This document shows, piece by piece, positions 1 to 10,200 of a stretch of DNA of 64,000 nt. The notes beneath the pieces were generated by a model. That model had not been told where the DNA came from and made no database searches. It was given only the letters and a program-made list of their open reading frames with translations. Made by a program: the position numbers and the translations under genes. The stretch spans positions 1-64,000 of the forward strand of contig URCH01000002.1 in the NCBI GenBank assembly GCA_900546275.1, in the 5' to 3' direction. Source of the stretch: an uncultured Mycoplasmatota bacterium. GTDB taxonomy: Bacteria > Bacillota_I > Bacilli_A > RF39 > UBA660. How positions within the stretch are numbered: the first letter of the stretch is position 1; every line of letters begins with the position of its first letter.

Positions 1-830
1 AAATTGTTATATTCAATAGAAGGTAAAATAACAGTATTTTTTAATGAATAATCCCTTAAATCAATAGAATCATCTAATTTACCTATTAATACAATTACGA
101 ATGTATTTAATGAATCAATTTTTTTTATCAAATTAAAATTTATATTTTTATCTATATTTCCATAATACCCTATTACTTTTTTATTCATAAATAAATATTT
201 TCTTAAATTATCTGCTATTTTATTTTTAGGATTAATAAAATCCATTTCATTTATTCCATCTTTCATTAAGATTACGTTATCTCTAACACCTTCATAATAA
301 ATTTTATATTCTTCACATCTATAAGTTGCGATTAATGCTTCTTTCATAATATCTTTATAAACACCAATTGAATAATTATTATAGTATTTGTATTTATCTA
401 TTTTACCCATTATATCAATCCAAATAATTCTATCATCAACCATTTTAGCAAATGTATATTGTAAAAAATAAGTTATCAAAAATAATACTTTTCTATTTTT
501 TAGTAAAGGTAATAATCTTTCTTGATTAGTAACTACAAATAAGTTAGGTTCAACTTCTTTTAATTTTGATTCAAAATTTGTAGTACAAAAAAAACATAAA
601 AAACCTTTTCTAGCAAATGTTCTTAATATATTCTGTGGTCTATCTATAGGATAATAGTCTAATGCTTCTGGAAAAACAATAATACCTTTATATGTATCCA
701 ATTTTTCTTTTATTTCTAACAAATCTGAATCTATTGGTTGCATTGAAGCAGTAACATACTTTTCTAAATCTTTTGACATAATTTCTTCTGTTTTCTTTTG
801 TTGATTTACAAACATATCAAAAAGCCCCAT
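1..830 (-). CDS. Glycosyltransferase, partial (C-terminus outside window)
   Basis: An open frame of 276 codons runs from the ATG at 830 off the left edge. AGGTGA lies 2-7 bases upstream of the ATG-proximal T run, a typical Shine-Dalgarno sequence. The protein opens MGLFDMFVNQQKK, has an aromatic block FLCFFCTTNF near residue 90, and then VIGYYGNIDKNINFNLIKKI near residue 240. The last block matches the start of the second Rossmann domain in GT4/GT1-like glycosyltransferases (pattern 'GYYG.I.....ydLi..i'), so transfer of a sugar to a cell-surface acceptor is likely. Acceptor and sugar cannot be read. The donor-binding end is missing from this window. Confidence 0.7.
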   Translation of the reverse strand, partial: MGLFDMFVNQQKKTEEIMSKDLEKYVTASMQPIDSDLLEIKEKLDTYKGIIVFPEALDYYPIDRPQNILRTFARKGFLCFFCTTNFESKLKEVEPNLFVVTNQERLLPLLKNRKVLFLITYFLQYTFAKMVDDRIIWIDIMGKIDKYKYYNNYSIGVYKDIMKEALIATYRCEEYKIYYEGVRDNVILMKDGINEMDFINPKNKIADNLRKYLFMNKKVIGYYGNIDKNINFNLIKKIDSLNTFVIVLIGKLDDSIDLRDYSLKNTVILPSIEYNN

Positions 831-905
831 AAAATCACCTCATATAATTAGTATAACATTTTTTTTATAAAATAATTCACATTGATATTTATATATACAA
901 TTTAT

Positions 906-937
906 TTACAAAAAAATATGGATTATAAACTATCCAT
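906..937 (-). terminator. Terminator of the dockerin/cohesin operon
   Basis: The minus strand carries AAATATGGAT, an eight-base loop and ATCCATATTT followed by a T run. The left arm overlaps the stop codon of the cohesin-like gene. It ends the two-gene operon and separates it from the glycosyltransferase. Confidence 0.75.
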
Positions 938-2374
938 ATTTTCATTATCTTTTTGTTTAGATTTTTTCTTATCCTCTTTTAACTTTAATTTTTCTTGTTT
1001 CAATTGTTCTTTTCTTTGTCTTTTTAATTCTTTTTTACTTATAGGTTCTTCTTTAATAGAATTCATCTTAATAGTTTTTTCTAATGTTTCTTCTATTTTC
1101 TTAACATTTTTGTTACTTCTAGTAGCTAATATAATTATCATTATTAATAATTCAATTATACAAAACGAACCTAACGCTATTGAAATATAAAAATACATTT
1201 TATTTTCTTTTTCCAATTTTTTTGAAACTTCATTATTATATCTTTGAAGTGTGTTTTCTTTAGCATCATAAGTATAATAAGAAATTTCACCTGTATTTAA
1301 ATTCATACCATATACAATTGGATAACCTTTATTATCAGTTAAAATTTCAAGTTCCATACCATTAATATCCATTTTATCTTTTGAATATCCATTTAGTATT
1401 TTATCATCATCTATCTGATAAGGATAAATATTTATAGAATTAAAATTTAATTCTTTATATAATTTATAAGTATCATTATCATATATATAAAAATTAATAT
1501 TGCTATTTTCATCTTTTAAAGCTACTAAATTGTATTTTGTTATTTCTCCATAAAAAGCTAGAACTGATTCTCCTGACAAATCAATAGTCGTTTCTCTATA
1601 ATTAGTTGGTATTGTAAGACCATCTTTTTTTCTAACAACAGTATATTCTTTATCATCAATTTTAACATTTATAGGGTTTGGTTCTTCTACAGTTGCTTTT
1701 ATTACATAAGTTTTAACGTTTCCATTTTCTGCTGTTACTTTTACTTCTAATTTGTTCTCACCATCTACAAGTGTTATTTCACCTATTCCACTTACTGATG
1801 CTTTACTATCTTCTGTTTTCGCATTTAACTTAATTTTATAAGTTTCTTTAGGAAGAGTAATTGTATACTCTAATTTATCTTTATTAAATTCAGGTTCTAA
1901 TTTATAACCTTCTATTTCTAAACTAGATAAATTATTATTTTTACTATAACTAACAGTTGGCGCAGTTGTTTTATTAACTACATTAATACTTTTAGAACCT
2001 TTAGAAACATTTTCAGCTACTTCATTCCAAGTATAATATGATGCACTATCTATATATACCTTTGCCGTTCCTACTGCTTTTGCCTTAAATTTAAAAGTAT
2101 AAGATTTTGATTTTGTACTTCCATCACCATAACCAACAATTCTTTGCGTTGTATTATCAAGAAGTGTTAATTTTGAAGTATCATAACCTACAACAAAATT
2201 CCATGAACCTAATGCTTCACTTGAAGAAATAGTAACAGTAGTAGTAATTGTGTTTCCTACTGTTACAGAAGAATTAGATTTAACACTTATACTTGTAGAT
2301 GCATATGCCTTAGCACTAAATATAAATGTCAAAAAGAATGTTAATACTATAAATGAAATTTTTTTATTTTTCAT
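923..2374 (-). CDS. Membrane-anchored protein with cohesin-like and cadherin-like domains
   Basis: 483 residues. There is a signal peptide at 1-25 (hydrophobic, ends AKAYA). Residues about 27-130 form a cohesin-type beta domain (opening SVTVGNTITTTVTISSSEAL, then a 'NFVVGYDTSKLTLLD' strand pair). Residues about 145-230 form a cadherin-like beta-sandwich domain of the type often found in Firmicutes surface proteins. A less clear beta region follows, then one membrane helix near 396-421 and a Lys/Glu-rich cytoplasmic tail of about 60 residues. The gene starts 8 bases after a gene that ends in a dockerin, so the two are co-transcribed. I infer that this protein may dock its neighbour to the membrane. 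The cohesin call rests on pattern recognition and could be a generic Ig-like fold. Confidence 0.7.
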   Translation of the reverse strand: MKNKKISFIVLTFFLTFIFSAKAYASTSISVKSNSSVTVGNTITTTVTISSSEALGSWNFVVGYDTSKLTLLDNTTQRIVGYGDGSTKSKSYTFKFKAKAVGTAKVYIDSASYYTWNEVAENVSKGSKSINVVNKTTAPTVSYSKNNNLSSLEIEGYKLEPEFNKDKLEYTITLPKETYKIKLNAKTEDSKASVSGIGEITLVDGENKLEVKVTAENGNVKTYVIKATVEEPNPINVKIDDKEYTVVRKKDGLTIPTNYRETTIDLSGESVLAFYGEITKYNLVALKDENSNINFYIYDNDTYKLYKELNFNSINIYPYQIDDDKILNGYSKDKMDINGMELEILTDNKGYPIVYGMNLNTGEISYYTYDAKENTLQRYNNEVSKKLEKENKMYFYISIALGSFCIIELLIMIIILATRSNKNVKKIEETLEKTIKMNSIKEEPISKKELKRQRKEQLKQEKLKLKEDKKKSKQKDNENMDSL

Positions 2375-2382
2375 ACTTCCTC

Positions 2383-4524
2383 CTAATTAATAGTCCCTTG
2401 TCCTAATATATGTTTTTGAACTTTTAATAAATCCAATATATCAACTTTTCCATCAGAATTAACATCGGCTGCTTTTAAATATTCATTAGACAATTTTGAA
2501 GAACCAATTATATTTTTTTGAATTTTAAGTAAATCTAATATATCAATAGCACCATTACCATCAGTATCACCATTATATATTATTTTATATGTTTTAGTAT
2601 CATTATTTATAGTAACAGTTAAAGTATCCCCTGTTTTAAAGCTTTTATCAGATTTTACAATACCCTTACTATCTTTAAATACTATATTAGCGCTTGCATT
2701 TTTACTTTGAATTTCATTAATCAAATCTATAGTTTCTTTATTATTTATACCATATATATATGTACCATCATTTTTAACACTTATATCATTTATAATATCT
2801 TGTACATTTGTTGAAGCAGCATTTACAAGTGCGAAATTAAATGTATAAGTTCTAGTAGTTCCATTCTCAGCTTTTACAGTTAAAGTTGCAATTTTTGTTT
2901 TTGTTAAATCTATAGTTCCTGTACCTGATACTGAGGATTTAGAACTTACTGGAAGACCTGTTATTTTAACGCTCTTAGCAGTTGATGGTAAATTTACTGT
3001 ATATGTATTTTTATCTAAATCAAAAGTTTCTAAGATTTTATCATTTATTGTAACTGTTTTTAAATAATTATTTGGATTACCCTCAGATGGTAAAACTGAT
3101 ATTGCAGAAGGTAAATTATTATAAACAGGTATCTTAAATACAAAACTACCATCTACTGTTTTATTTTTACTATATCCACTATACGTTATAGAAGATTCAC
3201 TCATTGCACCAGCTATATTAGTCATATATTGGAAACTAGTATTTATTACGCCATTTTTTACATTAAATCTTTCTAAATAAATTGTATCTTGTCCAGCTTT
3301 TACATATCCATTTGCAATAGTTGAAGCACCGCCTGCAATTGCTTTTGCAGGAGAATTCCAACCCTTATTTACAGCAGTACAAAGACCCAAAATAACTGGA
3401 TTATCTGATGTATAAGCCCCTATATTATAAAAGTTATAATATCCACCATTATATTCATTATTACCACACTGAAATTTTGTAGTTCCTGATATAGCAGTTG
3501 TTGTTTGACCAATTTCTTGAGCAGAACGCGAAGCTAAATGAATTGGACTTACACCAGTCATAGTAGCAGCTGTTATAAAATCAGATGAATAAACAAGTAA
3601 GTTAGGATAATTTGTTAATGTTGCCTTAACTGCTTCCAATGTGTGCAATTTACTATCATAAGAAAGTTTTTCAAAAGCAAAAATATTATATTCATTTAAA
3701 TAGTTTCTTGGATCCATATAATAAGCAACTACTTTAGAGTTGGCAGCATACCAACTACTTCCTTCTTTTACATAAAATTTATCTGTTGTATAATCATATG
3801 AACCACCTGCTGTAGAATAATATCCTTGGTACTTACTATTAGTTAAACTTACACCTACAGCTGATTCTTTAGTTACAGCTGTATTAAAATCAACATTTGT
3901 ATTATATGCTTCAAAACTCCAATTAGGATGATCATTATGCATCTTAATTAAATAAGGATGATAACTACTTGGAAATTTTGAAAGAACGTTATCTTTAAAA
4001 TTTTGGTCTGTATCTTCTTTAGGAATAATTGTAACCCTATTTGAATATACCCAACCTGTTTTATTATTATATTTTACATAATACCAATTACTTATTTCAC
4101 TTAATATTGTAATTTTTGAACCTGATGGAATAATTAGAGTTGATGTTGTTGATGTTGAAGGACCTACCCTTAGATTTTTATCTTCAACTACAATAGCTTC
4201 TAAATTTTTATTTTTATCATTCATTATTTCTGCATAATCAGAACAAACATAACCTATTTTATTTGAATAACTAATCTTATACCATGCTTTACTGCATCCT
4301 GAATTTGAAACCTTTACTTCATCTAGAACTGCAACTACATTTCCATACGACAATGTTGAATAAATATTAGAAGAAGTTGTTGCTTTTTCTCTAAAACGTA
4401 AGGTACTAGTAGTAACAACAGCTTGTTTAATATTATTATCATCTGCTTTAACACGTAAAGGAATGATGTTAAACAAAAAACTTAAGCATAATACTATTGA
4501 AATTATTTTCTTAATTTTTTTCAC
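2383..4524 (-). CDS. Secreted SH3/glucosaminidase autolysin with C-terminal dockerin
   Basis: 713 residues from a GTG start at 4524, chosen because AAGGAAG lies 7 bases upstream and a -10 box (4553-4558) sits just before it; the longer frame to 4587 would include the promoter. Order: signal peptide 1-28; two bacterial SH3 domains (about 34-98 and 106-165); an endo-beta-N-acetylglucosaminidase-type catalytic domain (about 185-480, with ASRSAQEIGQ near 305, where the catalytic Glu is expected); a cadherin-like beta-sandwich (about 490-580); and a type I dockerin at the end with two Ca-binding repeats (DTDGNGAIDILDLLKIQK and DVNSDGKVDILDLLKVQK). It probably cleaves peptidoglycan glycan strands outside the cell. 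The downstream gene carries a cohesin-like domain. Confidence 0.85.
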   Translation of the reverse strand: MKKIKKIISIVLCLSFLFNIIPLRVKADDNNIKQAVVTTSTLRFREKATTSSNIYSTLSYGNVVAVLDEVKVSNSGCSKAWYKISYSNKIGYVCSDYAEIMNDKNKNLEAIVVEDKNLRVGPSTSTTSTLIIPSGSKITILSEISNWYYVKYNNKTGWVYSNRVTIIPKEDTDQNFKDNVLSKFPSSYHPYLIKMHNDHPNWSFEAYNTNVDFNTAVTKESAVGVSLTNSKYQGYYSTAGGSYDYTTDKFYVKEGSSWYAANSKVVAYYMDPRNYLNEYNIFAFEKLSYDSKLHTLEAVKATLTNYPNLLVYSSDFITAATMTGVSPIHLASRSAQEIGQTTTAISGTTKFQCGNNEYNGGYYNFYNIGAYTSDNPVILGLCTAVNKGWNSPAKAIAGGASTIANGYVKAGQDTIYLERFNVKNGVINTSFQYMTNIAGAMSESSITYSGYSKNKTVDGSFVFKIPVYNNLPSAISVLPSEGNPNNYLKTVTINDKILETFDLDKNTYTVNLPSTAKSVKITGLPVSSKSSVSGTGTIDLTKTKIATLTVKAENGTTRTYTFNFALVNAASTNVQDIINDISVKNDGTYIYGINNKETIDLINEIQSKNASANIVFKDSKGIVKSDKSFKTGDTLTVTINNDTKTYKIIYNGDTDGNGAIDILDLLKIQKNIIGSSKLSNEYLKAADVNSDGKVDILDLLKVQKHILGQGTIN

Positions 4525-4552
4525 ATAAATCACTTCCTTATCATACAAAACT

Positions 4553-4581
4553 ATTATAACAAATTTCGACATTTTTGTACA
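4553..4581 (-). promoter_or_regulatory. Promoter of the dockerin/cohesin operon
   Basis: Minus strand TGTACA, 17-base spacer, TATAAT, with TG one base before the -10 (extended -10, TGTTATAAT). It lies 28 bases upstream of the GTG start, which supports that start. Confidence 0.65.
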
Positions 4582-4599
4582 TAACATATTATCAATAAA

Positions 4600-4627
4600 G
4601 AAAAAAAGTCATATATAATGACTTTTC
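4600..4627 (-). terminator. proS terminator
   Basis: AAAAGTCAT, a five-base loop and ATGACTTTT form a perfect nine-pair hairpin on the minus strand followed by a run of T. It lies 11 bases past the proS stop codon. Confidence 0.85.
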
Positions 4628-4637
4628 GTATACAAAT

Positions 4638-6062
4638 TTAATATTGTATTCCCCAAATTACATGATGTTTAGCTTTCTTACCACAACATACACATTTATC
4701 ATCTATTGGCTGTTCATCTTCTAAGATACATCTTGATTTACATCCTTTAATTTCCTTTATTTTTTCTTCGCATTCTTTATTACCACACCACATTGCATGA
4801 ATAAAGCCAGGTTGTTTATTTAATATATCTTCAATATCTTTTAAACTATGAGCTTCAAAAGTTAATGAATTTCTTCTTTCAAGTGCTCTATTATACATAT
4901 CATTTTGTATTCTATCTAATAGTTCTTTTGTATATTTAAGTATATCTGTATCAACTGGAACTGTAATTTTTTCCCTTGTATCACGTCTTACAAAAACTAA
5001 ATTATTATTAAGTAAATCCCTTTCACCAATTTCAATTCTTATCGGTATACCATTTACTTCTGCTTCAGCGAATTTAAACCCTGCTGATTTTTCACTATCA
5101 TCTATATAAGCTTCTATATCATTTTCAAGTAATAAATTTTTTATAGATTGTGATTTTTCCATAACCTTTTCAGTCATTTTAATTGGTATAATTACTACTT
5201 GTTTTGGTGCGATTTTAGGTGGTAAAACAAGACCATAATCATCACTATGAACCATTATTAATCCACCAATCATACGAGTAGTTGTACCCCAACTTGTTTG
5301 ATATGGATATTCTTCTTTGTTTTCTTTATTTGTAAATTTTACCCCATAAGCTTCTGAAAATTTTTGACCAAAATAGTGAGAAGTTCCAGCTTGAAGAGCA
5401 ACACCATTATACATAAGTGCTTCATTAGTTAAAGTATATTCTGCACCAGAAAATTTTTCTTTTTCTGTTTTTTTACCTTTTATTGATGGAATAGCTAAAA
5501 CATTATGATGAAAATTATAATAAACATCCATCATTTGTTTAGTTTCTTTTTCTGCTTCCTCACTAGTAGCATGTATAGTATGACCTTCTTGCCATAAAAA
5601 TTCTCTGCTTCTTAAAAAAGGTCTTGTTTCTTTTTCCCATCTCAATACATTACACCATTGATTATATAATTTTGGTAAATCTCTATAAGATTTAACATGA
5701 GTTGAATAGTAATCGCAAAATAAAGTTTCACTAGTTGGTCTAATACATAATCTTTCTTCTAATTTTTTTTCTCCACCTTGTGTTACCCAAGCAACTTCTG
5801 GAGCAAAACCATTTACTAGCTCACCTTCTTTTTTAAGTAAATTTTCAGGTATTAATAAAGGCATTTGACAATTTACATGTCCTAATTTTTTAAATTCTTT
5901 ATCTAATATTGATTGCATTTTTTCCCATATAGCATAACCATTTGGCTCTATAACAATGCAACCCTTTACTGATGAATAATCAGCTAAAGAAGCAGCTCTT
6001 ACTACATCAGTATACCATGAAGCAAAATCTACATCTCTTTTTGTAATTTTTTTATTTTCCAT
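4638..6062 (-). CDS. proS: Proline--tRNA ligase, archaeal/eukaryotic-like type
   Basis: 474 residues. The ATG at 6062 has AAAGGA upstream; the longer frame would run into the T-box terminator. This is the short ProRS form that lacks the bacterial editing insertion. Class II motifs are visible: GCIVIEPNGYAIWEKM region (motif 1 area), LRWEKETRPFLRSREFLWQEGH (motif 2, too long to be anything else in context) and a C-terminal anticodon-binding domain followed by a Cys-rich zinc-binding tail (CGNKECEEKIKEIKGCKSRC and CVCCGKK). It charges tRNA-Pro with proline in the cytoplasm. Expression is controlled by the T-box upstream. Confidence 0.97.
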   Translation of the reverse strand: MENKKITKRDVDFASWYTDVVRAASLADYSSVKGCIVIEPNGYAIWEKMQSILDKEFKKLGHVNCQMPLLIPENLLKKEGELVNGFAPEVAWVTQGGEKKLEERLCIRPTSETLFCDYYSTHVKSYRDLPKLYNQWCNVLRWEKETRPFLRSREFLWQEGHTIHATSEEAEKETKQMMDVYYNFHHNVLAIPSIKGKKTEKEKFSGAEYTLTNEALMYNGVALQAGTSHYFGQKFSEAYGVKFTNKENKEEYPYQTSWGTTTRMIGGLIMVHSDDYGLVLPPKIAPKQVVIIPIKMTEKVMEKSQSIKNLLLENDIEAYIDDSEKSAGFKFAEAEVNGIPIRIEIGERDLLNNNLVFVRRDTREKITVPVDTDILKYTKELLDRIQNDMYNRALERRNSLTFEAHSLKDIEDILNKQPGFIHAMWCGNKECEEKIKEIKGCKSRCILEDEQPIDDKCVCCGKKAKHHVIWGIQY

Positions 6063-6081
6063 AACACATTTCCTTTCACAA

Positions 6082-6298
6082 AAAAAGAATGGTATTAAAG
6101 GAACGCAATTATTATCGTCGCGTGGTACCATCCTTTTGTTTTCTTAATTTAAATAACGGTAAGACTAAAAATCAAACCGGACTTTCTTTCGAAGTCAGTT
6201 CATAGGTAGGAATATTAATTTTTTATAATTGAGTTCACACTATCCTCAAATCACTTTTATAAAAATAATTAATACTATGTCCTAATCAACACATTTAT
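6082..6298 (-). promoter_or_regulatory. T-box leader of proS
   Basis: The minus strand contains the T-box core AAGGATGGTACCACGCG (6118-6134), whose UGGN bulge pairs with the uncharged tRNA acceptor end. An alternative terminator hairpin (GGATGGTA with TACCATTC) follows, ending in seven T at about 6082-6088. Upstream, two long complementary arms (around 6257-6275 and 6208-6225) form Stem I. A CCU triplet on the 3' side of Stem I, followed by A, is the best candidate for the proline specifier. Uncharged tRNA-Pro would favour the antiterminator and allow proS transcription. Confidence 0.9.
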
Positions 6299-6304
6299 AA
6301 ATAA

Positions 6305-6333
6305 ATTATATACTAAATACAATAATTAATCAA
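6305..6333 (-). promoter_or_regulatory. proS promoter
   Basis: Minus strand TTGATT, 17-base spacer, TATAAT. It overlaps the last bases of the upstream lipoprotein gene and places the transcript start near 6298, at the beginning of the T-box. Confidence 0.7.
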
Positions 6334-7127
6334 TTATTTTTAAAGTTTTCATACCAATTTTTTACTTTATCTTTTGCTTTTCCAGCAATTTCTTTTACAT
6401 CATTTTTTGTTTCATCCCATACATCACTAGCAGAACTTTTTATTTTATCCTTAAAATCTTTTATTTTATTATAGTTTTCTTGTCCTAACTTATCTTTAGC
6501 AAAATCTTTAATATTATTAGCACCTTTTTTTATAAGTTCTGAAGCTTTATTATAAGCATTAGAAGTTTTCTCGCTTATTTCTTCTTTATAATTAGGGAAT
6601 TTTTTCATAATTATATTATCTATTTGGGTTGCTTCATTAAGTAATTCTTGTTTAGCAGCTGTACTTAAATCATCAAATTTTATTCCTTTAATTTCGCCAT
6701 CATAAAATATAAAATCAACTAGTGTAATAAAGACTTGTTTGCAATCATCTTTTATTTCATTTGCAGTATCACTATTTATAGCTTTACTGATACTATTTTT
6801 TAAACTTTTTACTTCATTTAAAACTATATTATCATTATTAGTTAACTCACTTGGCCCTTTTTCTTCAACTTTTGTTGTATCAATTGTAGTAGTTTCTTCT
6901 TTTACTTCTTTTTCAGAATAACTAGGTGTTGTAATTTTTGATTCATTTACTGTACTACTAGTAGTGCTTTCTACTACTTCATTGTTTGGTGTAGATACTT
7001 CTGTAATTATTTCACTTGAAGATAAATTATCATCATTTTTAACTGTGTTTTTAGTTGAACATCCTACTAAAACTATACCTGCCATAAAAATACTTATTAT
7101 TTTAGAATTAATTTTAAAATTTCTCAT
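6330..7127 (-). CDS. Lipoprotein of unknown function
   Basis: 265 residues from the ATG at 7127 (GAAGGTGAT upstream; a promoter lies just before). An N-terminal hydrophobic segment ends in the lipobox VLVGC, so the mature protein is a lipid-anchored surface protein starting at about Cys 23. A Ser/Thr/Glu-rich linker of about 80 residues follows. The rest (about 105-265) is strongly helical with repeated 'NKASELIKKGANNIKDFAKDK'-like amphipathic segments, reminiscent of LEA/apolipoprotein-type helices. No enzyme motif is visible. It has its own promoter and sits alone between rpoC and proS. Function unknown. Confidence 0.8.
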   Translation of the reverse strand: MRNFKINSKIISIFMAGIVLVGCSTKNTVKNDDNLSSSEIITEVSTPNNEVVESTTSSTVNESKITTPSYSEKEVKEETTTIDTTKVEEKGPSELTNNDNIVLNEVKSLKNSISKAINSDTANEIKDDCKQVFITLVDFIFYDGEIKGIKFDDLSTAAKQELLNEATQIDNIIMKKFPNYKEEISEKTSNAYNKASELIKKGANNIKDFAKDKLGQENYNKIKDFKDKIKSSASDVWDETKNDVKEIAGKAKDKVKNWYENFKNN

Positions 7128-7145
7128 AATATCACCTTCAGATAT

Positions 7146-7173
7146 ATTATACACATATTTTTTATAATTGCAA
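7146..7173 (-). promoter_or_regulatory. Promoter of the lipoprotein gene
   Basis: Minus strand TTGCAA, 16-base spacer, TATAAT, located 19 bases upstream of the ATG at 7127. Confidence 0.65.
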
Positions 7174-7174
7174 A

Positions 7175-7208
7175 TTAAAATACAGGTTATAATGACCTGT
7201 ATTTTTTT
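7175..7208 (-). terminator. rpoBC operon terminator
   Basis: ACAGGT, a seven-base loop and ACCTGT, flanked by A8 upstream and ATTTTAATTT downstream, on the minus strand after the rpoC stop. It ends the large polymerase operon. Confidence 0.75.
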
Positions 7209-7231
7209 TAGCATTTTACTATTAGTTTAAA

Positions 7232-10200
7232 TTATAATAGTTCTTGTTCTAAAACTTCTAATGGTTCATCTTTAAGTAAACCAACTTCTAAATCATAATC
7301 AGTTTTCTTATATTTTTTAGCACCTGTTCCTGCTGGTATTAATTTACCAATAATAACATTTTCTTTAAGACCATTTAATTCATCAACTTTTCCATGAATT
7401 GCTGCATCTGTTAAAATACGAGTTGTTTCTTGGAATGAAGCAGCTGATAAGAATGAATCTGTCTCAAGAGATGCTTTTGTAATACCTAATAATACTGGGC
7501 GACCAGTTGCTGGACGTTTTCCTTCGATTATTAGTTCCTTATTTATATCAGCAAAATGATTTATATTTACTAAAGTACCAGGAAGGAATGTTGTATCTCC
7601 ACTATTAACAATCTTAATTTTTGAAATCATACGTTTTGCAATAATTTCAACGTGTTTATCAGAAATATCAACACCTTGTGAACCATAAACTTTTTGAATT
7701 TCAAGTAAGATATATTGTTGAACAGTAATTGGATCTGTAACAACAAGTAATTCTTTTGGACTAATTGCTCCGTGTGTAAGTCTTTGACCTGCAACTACAT
7801 CGCTATTTAATTCAACAGCAAGTTTAGCACCATAGTTAGAAACATGTTCTTTACTCTCTGCATCATTTGTTATAGTTATAACAAACTTACCACCATCTTC
7901 TTCAATCTTAGTAACACGACCAGTAATTTCAGAGATAGTTGCTTTTCCTTTTGGATTACGAGCTTCAAATAATTCTTGAACACGAGGTAAACCTTGAGTA
8001 ATATCGTCTCCAGCAACACCACCAGAATTGATAGTACGCATTGTAAGTTGGGTACCAGGTTCACCAATTGATTGAGCTGCCATTATACCAACAGCTTCTC
8101 CTATTTCAACTATAGAACCAGTTGCTAAATTACGACCATAACATTTTCTACAAACACCATGTTCTGTTTTACAAGTAAGAACAGTTCTAATAGGAACTTT
8201 TGTAATTCCAGCAGCAATGATCTTGTCTGCAATTTGTTCAGTAATATATGTATTTCTTTCATACATAACTTCTTTTGTTTCAGGATTGATTATTTTTTTG
8301 TTTGTATAACGTCCTACTATACGATTATATAAACTTTCAACAACAGTTCCATCTTTTTCATTAATGAATGCTTCAACTAAAACTCCTTGTTCAGTTCCAC
8401 AATCTTCTTCTTTAACTATTACATCTTGAGCTACATCAACAAGTCTTCTTGTTAAGTAACCAGCATCTGCTGTTTTTAAGGCTGTATCAACTGCACCTTT
8501 ACGTGCACCATGTGTTGCTAAGAAGAATTCAGATACGTTTGCACCTTCAGTAAATGATGAAGTTATAGGGATTTCTACAGCTTCTCCTGTAGGTTTCATC
8601 ATAAGTCCACGCATACCTGCCATTTGGTTATAGTTACTCATATTACCACGAGCTCCTGAATCAATCATCATTGAAATTGAATTTTCTTTATGACTCTTAA
8701 TAAATCCAGCAAGTTCTTCTGCGATACTGTCTTTAGCACTATTCCAAATTGCTACAACTTTTTCATATCTTTCTTTTTCAGTAATTAAACCACGTTGGAA
8801 TTGTTTATTTACTTTATCAACTAAAGCTTGTGATTCTTCAATTACTTGAGTTTTTGTTTTAGATTCGATTATATCTCCTATACCAATTGATATACCAGAT
8901 AATGTAGAATATTTAAATCCTAAATCTTTCATTTTATCAAGCATTATAGAAGTTTCAGTTGTTTGATAACGTTTATATATTTGAGCAATTAATTTTGTTA
9001 AAGTTTTTTTAGTAAATGGTTTAGTTAATTCCATTGAAGCTATTGCTTCTTTTATATTAACACCATGATTTATGAAATATTTACTTGGAATAATCTTTTC
9101 AATATTTTCATCACTACCCTCATTTATATATTGGAAACTATCTGGGAAAATTTCATTGAATAATAATTTTCCAACAGTAGTCACTAAATATTTATCCATA
9201 TATATATCAGGGAATACTTTATGTTTAAATGAATTTACAGGTAAAGCTATACGAGTATGAAGTGTAATTTCACGTCTTTCATAAGCCATAATAGCTTCTG
9301 AATCGTTTTTAAATACTCTACCTTCTCCATCTAATCCTGCTTCTTCAATAGTAATATAATAGTTACCTAAAATCATATCTTGTCCTGGTGTAACAATAGG
9401 TTGACCATCTTTTGGTGATAGGATGTTGTTAGCACCTAGCATCAAAATTCTTGCTTCAGCTTGAGCTTCATCACTTATTGGAACGTGTACTGCCATTTGA
9501 TCTCCATCGAAGTCAGCATTAAATGCAGCACAAACTAATGGATGAAGTCTTATAGCACGTCCACTAATTAGTTTAGGTTCAAATGCTTGAATACCCAATC
9601 TATGAAGTGTTGGAGCACGGTTAAGCATTACAGGATGTTCTTTGATTTTTTCTTCTACTATATCCCATACTCTAGGATCTTGATTTTCAATCATTCTTTT
9701 AGCAGCTTTTATATTGCTTGCAATTTCTTTTGAAACAAGACCATTTATAACATGTGGTTTAAATAGCTCTAAAGCCATTTCTTTTGGAATACCACATTCA
9801 TACATTTTTAAACTTGGTCCAACAACAATAACTGAACGAGCTGAATAATCAACACGTTTACCAAGTAAGTTTTGACGGAAACGACCTTGTTTACCTTTTA
9901 ACATACTAGATAAAGATTTTAAAGGTCTATTACCTGCACCTGTTATGTTTCTACCACGTCTACCATTATCAAATAAAGCATCTACAGCTTCTTGTAACAT
10001 ACGTTTTTCATTTTGAATAATTATAGAAGGTGCACCTAACTCCATTAATTTTTTTAAACGATTATTACGGTTAATAACACGTCTATATAAATCATTTAAA
10101 TCAGAAGTAGCAAATCTACCACCATCTAGTTGAATCATTGGACGAAGTTCTGGTGGAATAACTGGTAATGCATTTAAGATCATCCATTCTGGACGATTAC

